Under the pieces are notes generated by a model, which worked only from the letters and a program-made list of their open reading frames with translations, had not been told where the DNA came from and made no database searches. Below, piece after piece: positions 13,639 through 22,783 of a stretch of 64,000 nt of DNA. Within the stretch, counting starts at the first letter, position 1. Each line of letters begins with the position of its first letter. Source of the stretch: Diphasiastrum complanatum (Eukaryota > Streptophyta > Lycopodiopsida > Lycopodiales > Lycopodiaceae); the NCBI GenBank assembly GCA_029204225.1, contig CM055093.1:31631777-31695776 (forward strand), written 5' to 3'. A program made the position numbers and the translations under genes.

Positions 13639-14060
13639 TTGCATGTATTTGGGTATACCAAAAACTTGGGTAGAGCCCAAAAAATTTGCGCCTATTTCTA
13701 TCGTATTTTCATTATAGATTTTGCGGAGTTAGCACGACCAATCTACAAGATCACAACAGAACCACATTGGACGGAGGATGCCCTACAAGCGAGAAACTTA
13801 AAGATGCATTGGTCTCGGCGCATTATATTACGCCCACCCAATTGGTCCGTAGAGTTTCATGTGCATACGGAGGCATCGAAGTATGCATTAGGAGCAATCT
13901 TATCCCAACCATGTGAACACAAAAACGATTTTCCAATCCGATTTTGCTAGCCGACAGCTCAGTGATTTAGAGATAAACTACTCGACCACAGAACGGGAGG
14001 ATTATGTTATCTATGAGGTTCTTGAAAGGCAGTACTATGATCTGCCACCAGTGGCCAGGG
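13639..14060 (+). mobile_element. Ty3/gypsy RT-RNase H relic
   Basis: A short plus-strand segment reads as the connection/RNase H region of a gypsy polyprotein: IDFAELARPIYKIT, then RPPNWSVEFHVHTEASKYAL (RNase H start; DAS replaced by EAS), then, after a frameshift, FASRQLSDLEINYSTTERE. No integrase, LTR or upstream RT catalytic core is present, so this is a small inactive fragment. Confidence 0.85.
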
Positions 14061-14427
14061 AGCAGAAGACGAGCCAAAACTAGCCCCAGCTAGGAATTGG
14101 CCCAAATATGAATAGGGCTAATATCGACAAAATAAATATCTTCTAGTAACCATGCTCATCAATTATGTTCATATGTTTGTTGTACATGCATATGGCTTGG
14201 TGGTGAATAATTCAAATTAGCATAGTGCGATTGTCCACGTCTGAGCTTTCATACATTCATAGAGATACCAATATGCAACATTTGCAGGTTCAACCAGTGT
14301 GTAGGCCAAAACTGGAATATTGTTGATAATCGAAGGCTGTCAAATTTAGCCATGTTGCATCTTCTTGAAAGCCCAAAGATGATTTATTGGTAAATAAATA
14401 TCAAGGAATAAGCATACAGTGCTCAAA
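14061..14427. other. Flank between gypsy relic and TIR element
   Basis: AT-rich sequence with no recognisable feature. Confidence 0.4.
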
Positions 14428-14462
14428 CATTAGAGGAGTTCTCAATATCAAAAAGACCCTTT
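14428..14462 (+). repeat. Left terminal inverted repeat
   Basis: Begins CATTAGAGGAGTTCTCAATA and ends AAAGACCCTTT. It is the exact reverse complement of 26194-26228 over 35 bp. Confidence 0.95.
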
Positions 14463-14974
14463 AAGGAATGCCATGTAGGATATAGAAAAATATCAAAATA
14501 AAAAAAACAATATTGTTTATTTGCTTGCCCACACCACTCCCAAGGCCTCCCCAACTCCCAATGATCTAACCACAGTGTCTATAGTCACAGTTAAGAACTG
14601 TTAACAGTTCGCAGTATAACTTGACTAGATTCAAAAATATTCCCTCCATTGGTTACGAAAAGGGCAATATTTTTACTGGATCTAGAATATGACCACCATC
14701 CCCAAATTCGAATCAGGAAAAATTGCAAAATGTTTACATATGCATTCCTTCCACGAGAATGGAAATATGAGCGCCAACTACCTATTGGAATGAAAAAATA
14801 GCGGCATTTCCAAATTTGAATCAAGCATACAAGCATGGAGATTGGATTGATCGTACATGGTATATAATATAATCAAAGATGAGTATTTTGTTTTGCTTCA
14901 TAGAATCTGGTCATAGTACTTTGATGCAACTGATTACTCTATTATTTTTTTGATGATGACATTATATCATTTAC

Positions 14975-16018
14975 ATGTGGATATCCCTATTGATTTGGCA
15001 CCTTTGCATAGAAGAGGAGGCAAAGGAATTCAAATATCTGCTGAGGATCGTTCTCGTTACAGGACAGAAGGAAAAAAAAAACTTGGATTTATGGATAGAT
15101 GGAACATTATATCCACAAGATCCAAGCAGTTTGACACATCCCACATTCTCTTCAATAACTCATTTAGTTACATGGATATGCAATGGGCATAGTGGATTAC
15201 TAGGATATTGTGAAAGATTGCAGAACCATGGAAAACAACTTTATATGAATAAAGTTCACTTTTTAGAAGGTGAGTAAATTCGGATATCCTCTTATTGTCA
15301 GAATAGACATTAGCATCTCCAAAAGACGTTAGAAGAAAATGAACAACTTAAAAAAAATAATGAATCATTACAGAAGATAACAATCAATATCAAATCAGAA
15401 CTAGAGCAAATGCAATCAGTCTTACAGTCTATTCGTATTGCCACTCAGGACTTCGAGAAAGACGGCAAAACCAGAGTACTAAAAGTTGATGTATGGAAAA
15501 AGCTTGATAGTATGATTGCTATTTTAAGAAAAGAAAAATACTCTGATATTGATAAGAAAGTTGTCCAAAGGACTTGTGTCGAGTTTGTTAATGCAGTATC
15601 AAAAGCATGGGGAGAATATCACATCACTCATTACATGGTTAGTATAAAATTTTCAAAATGCTTTCAAATTTTCAAAATGCTTTCAAATTTTCATATATAT
15701 TTAGATCCAAACATAAGACTAACATTATGATTTTGACATATGCAGCACATACTAAGAGATCATACATCATTTTTTGCAAATACATATGGAAGCTTGAGTG
15801 TATGGTCATCACAAGGGATGGAGAAGTCACACTGGCAAGCACGAGCAACATTTCATCGAAATACACAACATGGAGGAACCAATGAAAAACAAAACTACAT
15901 TTGTCAATTGTTTCAGTGGTTCTACCGCAAAGTTCAAATTCGACATATAACAAAGTCCACACAATACAACAAGTTTAGAAAAGCATGCAAGTTCATACAG
16001 GAAGAGATAATCAGATGA
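14975..16018 (+). pseudogene. Transposase-like gene of the TIR element, last exons
   Basis: Three coding blocks can be followed. About 14975-15269 reads LWIDGTLYPQDPSS and GHSGLLGYCERLQNHGKQLY. About 15326-15637 starts with a coiled-coil-like stretch (EENEQLKKNNESL) and ends EYHITHYM. 15746-16018 begins HILRDHTSFFANTYGS and holds WSSQGMEKSHWQA and RNTQHGG. The second intron (15638-15745, GTTAGT...GCAG) joins the frame cleanly as HYM-HILRDH. The first junction does not keep frame with the obvious sites, so there is an indel or a missed exon. The YGSLSVWSSQGMEKSHWQARATFHRNTQHGG region (given here in parts) resembles the C-terminal part of large, poorly named transposase-like proteins in other eukaryotes; that comparison is from memory. 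The upstream catalytic part is missing or eroded. Confidence 0.55.
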
Positions 16019-16313
16019 TTGATGAGTAGAAAATTATCATTGTCATCAAATCATAGTGACTGATATCCTTAATAGTTGACTGAACAGAGGATGGTGCAAA
16101 AGGAGGGTCAGCAACAGAAACTTCGTCATCATCTGGGATCTGAACTAACAGGAAAAGTACAAAACCACTCTAAAATTCAACCAATCGACATTTCTTGTTG
16201 CAATACGGACACATTGAACTGCTTTTGAAAAGATAAAACAATTTGGTGAACATTCTATCCAGTCTATGTCTGAAAGCTGGGAAGAAATGAACAAGATCAG
16301 TATAATGCATGTA

Positions 16314-16529
16314 CTAGAGTGGACCTATGGAGAAAATAGGCTTACTAAGTATATCTCTGAATCTGACATAATGGTCATAAAATACGTCAGAATTTAGTTG
16401 TGCAGTCCTGAAAACATGTAGATATGGCCTGAATAGACTCTGAAAATAGTCTAGGTTTTCAGTAATCCCAAATTCACTAAGAAATGAACTCAAGCCTGAA
16501 TCTTGTGAGGATGATGAGGAAGAGGCCAT
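16314..16529 (-). CDS. Small minus-strand gene of the TIR element, unknown function
   Basis: A 71-residue frame from an ATG at 16529 to TAG. It starts with a Ser-rich run (MASSSSSSQDSG) and continues FLSEFGITENLDYFQSLF, then an aromatic-rich, possibly helical segment ending PIFSIGPL. No family recognised. It reads away from the H3-like gene, so the two share the 16530-17355 intergenic region. It may be only the first exon of a longer gene: downstream (lower coordinates) is AT-rich with possible donor sites, but I could not extend it convincingly. Confidence 0.4.
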   Translation of the reverse strand: MASSSSSSQDSGLSSFLSEFGITENLDYFQSLFRPYLHVFRTAQLNSDVFYDHYVRFRDILSKPIFSIGPL

Positions 16530-17355
16530 GGCAGTAACATGAATATTGCACTTGTGCGCGAGGGAGAACTGAACCAAAACTAACTATCAAAATGGCAGAC
16601 AAGAGGGATATGTGCGGCAGGCAGATACCGAATATCGCACTTGTGCGCGAGTAGGTACAGTTGCAAGCAAACGGAAGGCAATGAGCGCGCACAAAAGCAA
16701 TATGCCGCAAATTTTGAGAACGGCAAAGGTAAAAAATTAATTGATTTTTGTGCCATTTATACTAAATTTTTGCACGTGTGGTTAACGGACTTAGGACATG
16801 TGTCAACTTTCAATTGGACTACAGGCGCAGGCACGTGTGAGGTGACACCAACACACGTGTGAAATGACACCTGAACATGTGTCGCGTGTTCATTCATTTG
16901 CTCGACAACACGTGTCGCTCTCGCATTAGATCGTACAAATCCCACACGTGTAATGTGACAGGGTGACACATGTCGCTCTCGCATTTGTCCATACAACTCC
17001 CACACGTGTGACAGGACGTTCTTTCACACGTGCGAACCGCGATATAAAATCACAAACTTCGATGAATTTTTTTCACTTTTTTTAAGGCTTCGCATATCGC
17101 ACTTGTGCGCGTCCTTCAATATCAAAATTCCTCCTACCGTCTTCCATGCGCACAAGTCCGATACGTCTACCTACGTGTCACCCCATATTGCACTTGTGCG
17201 TCTTTCTTCAAAAGTAATCGTTCTCTCTGATATTTGGCTCACATGGGTCCGATATACCGTACATTCTGTCTGTACATATCAGTCCTCTGCGAGTTCTTTA
17301 TCATCCCTCTCTGCTCATCCTAACCATCATGCACAAGTCCGCTATCACATAGTAC
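16530..17355. promoter_or_regulatory. Divergent intergenic region with two repeated near-palindromic motifs
   Basis: It lies between a leftward and a rightward gene. The motif GCACTTGTGCGCG, preceded by ATAT(C/T), occurs at 16548-16560, 16637-16649 and 17099-17111, with a shortened copy at 17190-17200. A second set, CACGTGT or ACACGTGT, occurs near 16773, 16832, 16853, 16908, 16944, 17001 and 17025, with CATGT variants near 16875 and 16967. Part of this is a 58-bp tandem duplication (GTCGCTCTCGCATT at 16914 and 16972). CACGTG is the plant G-box core. A bidirectional promoter or transposase-binding array are both plausible; neither is shown. Confidence 0.55.
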
Positions 17356-17692
17356 ATGTCCATGGATAGGAGAAAGCAAACAAGAAAGGACTTCTTCTCT
17401 CCTAGCTCATCCTCATCTCCTGCGGTTGCCATCACACCACCCGCTAGACCTAGAACGCGCAACCGCAGCAGGTGGCTCTCTGAGATACGCAAGTATCAAA
17501 GATCAACAGCTATGTTGAACCCAAGAGCTCCATTCTACCGTGCTGTCTGGAACATAACAAGAGATGATCTTGGACAGCTGGTTAGATTCACACCCAGTGC
17601 TCTTCGGTGCCTTCAGGAGGCTGCTGAAGATTACATTAGTCTTTTTTTTTTAGGATTCTTTTTTTCTTGCAATCCATTCCAAGAGGGTTACC

Positions 17693-17697
17693 ATAAT
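17693..17697 (+). repeat. Target site duplication (left), ATAAT
   Basis: The same five bases follow the right LTR at 22784-22788. They fall in the ATA-ATG codons of the H3-like RVTIM segment. Confidence 0.93.
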
Positions 17698-18517
17698 TGT
17701 GAGAAATTGGCAAAAATCTAGCTTGGTATTTTTTATGATAGAAGTTTGTAAGTGAATCTCACATGTGTGGAGGATGTTCCCACGTGTGGAGAATTGTAAA
17801 GTAAATCAAAATGTTTGATATAGGGGTCTCATAGAATTTCATAGTCAAGCATTTAGGTGTAAGATGTTGATAGGGTCAAATTTGGCATAGATGGCAAATT
17901 ATCCATTTCCACTTGTAATGCCAATATTGAGCCAAAATAGAGCCAAACTTGTGCCAATTAGAGTGTAGACAAGTGTCATGCTTTTGTTTGATGAAGCTTA
18001 AGAGGTCCAATAGGATTTATTGGTCAAACCTTGTGAGGTCCAATAGAAAATTGAGGTGTGCTTGAATATAGTCCAATAGAATTTAGAGGTGCATGGATCA
18101 ATGGTCCAATAGGATTAAGAGGTGGCAAAGTGTGATCCAATAATAGTTAAGCATAGTGGTAGCTCATGAATCTATTAGTATCATTGTACTCCTCCTTTTG
18201 GATCTAATTGATTTTGAGATTGAGTGGATTTTGAGTGTCATTGAATTTCTAGCTTTCTCTCTCTACCCGAGAGCTCTTGATGGTTTTTCTCTCTCTACCT
18301 GAGGAGAGCAGCTTGTTTTTACTTAGAATACTTTTGGAACACTTTCCACACGTGTGAGTGAGAGTTGGAAGTGACTAAATGCATGTAGTAGTGTGTTTTT
18401 GCCATAGAATCAAAGATAGATCTTGAATCTCAATCTAGTCTTGATCTTGGTGCATCTACACACCTTAGGAGATCACAAGTACATGTAATGGACAATCCAC
18501 ACGTGTGAAATTCAACA
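17698..18517 (+). repeat. 5' LTR of the nested Copia element
   Basis: 820 bp, starting TGTGAGAAATTGGC and ending AAATTCAACA. It contains several CACGTGTG words (near 17780, 18348 and 18498). Confidence 0.97.
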
Positions 18518-18530
18518 TGGTATCAGAGCC
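18518..18530 (+). other. Primer-binding site, initiator tRNA-Met type
   Basis: TGGTATCAGAGCC immediately follows the CA end of the 5' LTR. Confidence 0.95.
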
Positions 18531-19276
18531 TACCTAAGGTTACCATGCATTTTGATCCAATTGAGTGAAAACTATTCATCAATCTTGAGCTAGAAATTGT
18601 CAAGGCCCATTTTCCTAGCTATCTTGTTCAATTTTGGATCAAAAGAGATCAAAAGGACATTGATTCGGTCTGACCTGGTACTGTACGGAATCAGGTGCTC
18701 AGACACGTGTGAGGAACATCCAATTTCAGTTTAGGAGTTCTCTTTCATGTTTGATCCAAAAATCTTGCTAGATAGCTTGTTTTGAAGCTATTTTTGTCTA
18801 GTTTCTGATGCAATTCAGTTTCATTCCATTTGGTTGAGCCAATCAAAAGCTATAAGCTTTTGAAGAGGGTTATGTAGGGCACCTAGACCTGGGTGGACAC
18901 ATTTGGTTTGGTCAAAAGATTGCTTGTTTGATCCAAAATCACAGTTGAATGCTTACCAATCTCATCTATATGTAATCTAGGCACTGTTTTGAGATCTTAG
19001 CCATTTTGTTTCATGCAATATCATTGTATTTGAGTAAAATTTGGTTTCTTAGTGTATTTCACACGTGCTAAGAGTGTTTGATCCTAACTTTGCCCATACC
19101 CCATCATTTGATGGGAAGTAGATCTAGTTTTGGAGAGATTGAGATAGCTAGTGAGAATCATCTCACAGTTTGTTGCAAGATCTTGCATAGGAGATGGTAG
19201 CACACCATTATTGGATCCTATACTGAGAGAGAAGCAACATTTTTTTGTTCATCACTTTTATTTATCTCCACTTTAC

Positions 19277-20032
19277 ATGACTTCAATGAGTTCATACTTG
19301 TTGCAACCAAGTGAGAGATTGTCTACTTCCAATTATTCAATATGGAAGTTGAGGATGGAGTCCATCTTGATACTCCAAGATGTGATGGACATTGTACTTG
19401 GGATTGAGGAGGAGCCTCAAGTCCTTCAAGAAGTACAAAAATACAAGAAGAGAGCTAGGATGGCTCTCCACTACATTAAGATGAATGTCTCTAATGAGAT
19501 ATTGAGGGAGATTGGTGATTGTTCTACATCCAAGGAAGCTTGGGATTGTCTCAAGTCCATCTATGAGGCTAAGAACACCTCTAGGCTCCTCACTCTTAGA
19601 AATCAAATATTCCAAAGTAGTCAAAAGAGTGATGAGAGTGCATCTAATTATGTTTTGGGAGTCAAGGATATTCATAGGGAGCTTGCATGTATTGGTGACT
19701 CAATCAATCAAAGTGAGCTAGTCCAAGTCATTCTCAATGGCTTGAGAGATGAATATGACAACCTTGTCCAATCCTATGCTATTAAGGAGGAGCTACCAAG
19801 TTTTGAGGCCCTTCAAAGTGTGCTTATTTCTGAAGAATCAAGACAAGAGTACAAACTCTTGAGGATGGACAAGGTATCACTCAATCATGATGATGGCAAA
19901 GTTCTATTTGCCAAGCACAAAGAGAGGAGTAAGAAGCAACACCATACTTCTCTAATGACAAAGCTAAAGACCAAGATGGAGAGGAGGAGGATACCTCTCA
20001 TGCTTCTAATTCAAATCTCAAGAAGAAGATGA
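19277..20032 (+). CDS. Copia gag (retrotransposon capsid), frameshifted end
   Basis: Begins MTSMSSYLLQPSERLSTSNY, the usual Copia gag N-terminus, with SIWKLRMESIL, SKEAWDCLKSIYEAK and SYAIKEELPSFEALQSVLISEE typical of UBN2/gag domains. I chose the ATG at 19277; the frame is open further upstream but that part has no gag similarity. After RSKKQHHTS the reading slips. The biologically sensible continuation (NDKAKDQDGEEEDTSHAS) is in the frame of the next ORF. A one-base indel near 19940-19955 therefore splits gag from its zinc knuckle. A programmed shift is possible but no slippery site is obvious. Confidence 0.85.
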   Translation: MTSMSSYLLQPSERLSTSNYSIWKLRMESILILQDVMDIVLGIEEEPQVLQEVQKYKKRARMALHYIKMNVSNEILREIGDCSTSKEAWDCLKSIYEAKNTSRLLTLRNQIFQSSQKSDESASNYVLGVKDIHRELACIGDSINQSELVQVILNGLRDEYDNLVQSYAIKEELPSFEALQSVLISEESRQEYKLLRMDKVSLNHDDGKVLFAKHKERSKKQHHTSLMTKLKTKMERRRIPLMLLIQISRRR

Positions 20033-21522
20033 TCAAGTGCTTTTATTGTGGCAAGAAAGGCCATTATGCCACCAATTGCTTCAAGAAGAAGAATCAACTC
20101 AATCAACCCAACATCACCAATGAGAAAGAAGACTATATTGCAAGTGATGGAGAAGGCTCTCTTATGGCATCAAGCTTCTCCTCTTCCACCTTCAACAAGA
20201 ATGACTCATGGTATATTGATAGTGGAGCATCTTCACATATGTGTGGCTCCAAGCACTTTTTTTCATCTATTATGCCTTATGATGGAGTCAAGAAGACCAT
20301 ATACTTTGCAAGTAAGCATGAGTGCAATATTGAAGGAGTAGGGATTATTCCCTTGAAGCTTGCATCTTCTAAAGATCTATTTCTCAACAATGTTCTTTTT
20401 GTCCCAAAGCTTACAAAGAACATCTTAAGTGTTGGCCAACTTCTTGATAGTGGCTTTGATGTCAATTTCAATATTGACAGTTGTGTGATTAAGAAGGATG
20501 GTGAGATCCTTGCATATGGATCAAGATTTGAAGGCATCTACAAATTGGATCCAAGTGAGAGTGCAAACTCTCTTGATGTTTCTTATATTTCCAATATTTC
20601 AAAGGAGGAGGATTACACAAGATGCACATATCTTCTCTCTTCAAGTATTATGGTGTATGATTATTCCTTATTATTCAAAGCATATGTTGAGAAGAAATTC
20701 TCATTGAAGATCAAAGCTTTGAGGAGTATTGGAGCTCTTGAAGGAATAGCACCATATGAAGTTTTATTCAAGATGAAGTCTAAGGTTGATCACCTTAGTG
20801 AACTTGGTAGTGCTTGCTTTGCACATATTCCCTTGGAAACAAGAAGGAAGGATGATCCAAGCTCATGGATCATGATTGGATACTCATCCATCAAGGAGGC
20901 CTTTAGTGTCTTTACACTCTCTATTTCAAATGTAATCGTGAATAGAGATGTCATATTGCATGAAGATTCAATCTTGGAAGTGGCTGAGATCAAGGCTTCT
21001 CAAGAAGCATCACAAGTTATCCTTTTTGAAGGTATTCAAGTTATGATGGGGCCAATGTGTGAGGAGGAGTTTCTTCTTCATATGATTTCAAGAAGATCTT
21101 CAAGATGCATGGCCGAGTCTTTATGGCTCACCTTACATGGCAAAGAGGGGCATCTTTCATGTTGTATCTACTACAACACATTCATATATGCTTCTCTTAC
21201 TTTGCTTGAAATGCTATCTTGCTTCATTGAATTTTTTGGATCTCAAAGTTCAAGAAAAGCTATACTAGTTTTGTATGATGCTTATGGTATGGACATGTTT
21301 CTTGTCATTATTGACTTAGATGTGTTTCCAATACTTTTTGAAAGCAAGATATTGTATTGTCAAAAGTATGCTCTTGGATCTAGTAAGAACAAGATTGAGC
21401 TTGGTACTCACTTTTTTGAAAATCATGTTTTCACATGTTTTGAGGCAAATTGTAAACTCCTCTTGAGATTAAGTGAAGCATCCAAAGTGGACACTTACAT
21501 CCTTGAGAGAGTAACTAGCTAG
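20029..21522 (+). pseudogene. Copia zinc knuckle-protease with internally deleted pol
   Basis: 497-residue frame. It opens with a CCHC zinc knuckle (CFYCGKKGHYATNC, about residues 4-17), then the aspartic protease start WYIDSGASSHMCG with the DSG active site, and ILSVGQLLDSGFDVNFNI. After YGSRFEGIYKLD the sequence jumps to an integrase C-terminal piece (GIAPYEVLF, then IMIGYSSIKEAFSVF and VIVNRDVILHED). The GAG-pre-integrase, DDE core, reverse transcriptase and RNase H are missing. The last 150 residues are not recognisable and are probably relic sequence read in a chance-open frame. Confidence 0.8.
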
Positions 21523-21954
21523 ATAGTCTTTGATATCAAGATTAGATCCATCATGGATATAGTTCATTGTATGTGGACTAGTCAAGCTAGAAAGCATAAT
21601 CTTGATAATCATCATTGTTTCACATCTTATGATCTTGATCTCCATGATCCTTATGAGGCTTGGAAGCCTCAGATTTCTCTATTTATGGTGCATCCATCAT
21701 GCAAGTGGAACTTTCAAGGCAAAGATCATCATCAAGCATGGAGGAAGCCCATGATAATAGTGGCATATTGGTGGAGCACTCTTCAAAGGCATTGGCAAGA
21801 GATCTCTACCAAAGAGATCTTATCATGGATATGGTGAGGGTGCTGCTATGATGGATCCCTTGGCTGATCTTCACTTCTTATGCATACCAAAGGATCCACT
21901 CAAAAAGATTTACAAACTTCTCAAGTGATCTAGTACCTTTCCAAGCTATTTTTT

Positions 21955-21963
21955 GAGGAGGAG
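21955..21963 (+). other. Polypurine tract
   Basis: GAGGAGGAG directly before the TG of the 3' LTR, the expected plus-strand primer site. Confidence 0.8.
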
Positions 21964-22783
21964 TGTAAGAATTTGGCAAAAATCTAGCTTGGTATTTTTT
22001 ATGATAGAAGTTTGTAAGTGAATCTCACATGTGTGGAGGATGTTCCCACGTGTGGAGAATTGTAAAGTAAATCAAAATGTTTGATATAGGGGTCTCATAG
22101 AATTTCATAGTCAAGCATTTAGGTGTAGGATGTTGATAGGGTCAAATTTGGCATAGATGGCAAATTATCCATTTCCACTTGTAATGCCAATATTGAGCCA
22201 AAATAGAGCCAAACTTGTGCCAATTAGAGTGTAGACAAGTGTCATGCTTTTGTTTGATGAAGCTTAAGAGGTACAATAGGATTTAGAGGTGGAACCTTGT
22301 GAGGTCCAATAGAAAATTGAGGTGTGCTTGAATATAGTCCAATAGAATTTAGAGGTGCATGGATCAATGGTCCAATAGGATTAAGAGGTGGCAAAGTGTG
22401 ATCCAATCATAGTTAAGCATAGTGGTAGCTCATGAATCTATTAGTATCATTGTACTCCTCCTTTTGGATCTAATTGATTTTGAGATTGAGTGGATTTTGA
22501 GTGTCATTGAATTTCTAGCTTTCTCTCTCTACCCGAGAGCTCTTGATGGTTTTTCTCTCTCTACATGAGGAGAGCAGCTTGCTTTTACTTAGAATACTTT
22601 TGGAACACTTCCCACACGTGTGAGTGAGAGTTGGAAGTGATTGAATGCATGTAGTAGTTTGTTTTTGCCATAGAATCAAAGATAGATCTTGAATCTCAAT
22701 CTAGTCTTGATCTTGGTGCATCTACACACCTTAGGAGATCACAAGTACATGTAGTGGACAATCCACACGTGTGAAATTCAACA
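21964..22783 (+). repeat. 3' LTR of the nested Copia element
   Basis: 820 bp, the same length as the 5' LTR. Starts TGTAAGAATTTGGC and ends AAATTCAACA. ATAAT follows. Confidence 0.97.

Larger units (their letters stand above)
17698..22783 (+). mobile_element. Non-autonomous Ty1/copia retrotransposon, complete ends
   Basis: The element is 5086 bp, with 820-bp LTRs at both ends (TG...CA), a primer-binding site at 18518, a purine tract before the 3' LTR and a 5-bp ATAAT target duplication. Aligning the LTRs by eye gives about 16 differences (near 98% identity), so it is fairly young. The interior is only 3446 bp. Gag, zinc knuckle and protease are present, but the GAG-pre-integrase, integrase core, reverse transcriptase and RNase H are absent. 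It must have moved, if recently active, using proteins from a relative. Confidence 0.96.

Noticed and set aside
17641-17663. A 17-base intron in the T run of the H3-like gene
   Set aside because: GT...TAG is present but far too short for a plant intron. A homopolymer indel plus a stop explains it better.
19151-19276. Longer gag start
   Set aside because: The open frame upstream of 19277 has no ATG at its limit and no gag similarity.
20790-20993. Minus-strand frames inside the Copia interior
   Set aside because: Antisense shadows of the 497-codon plus frame.
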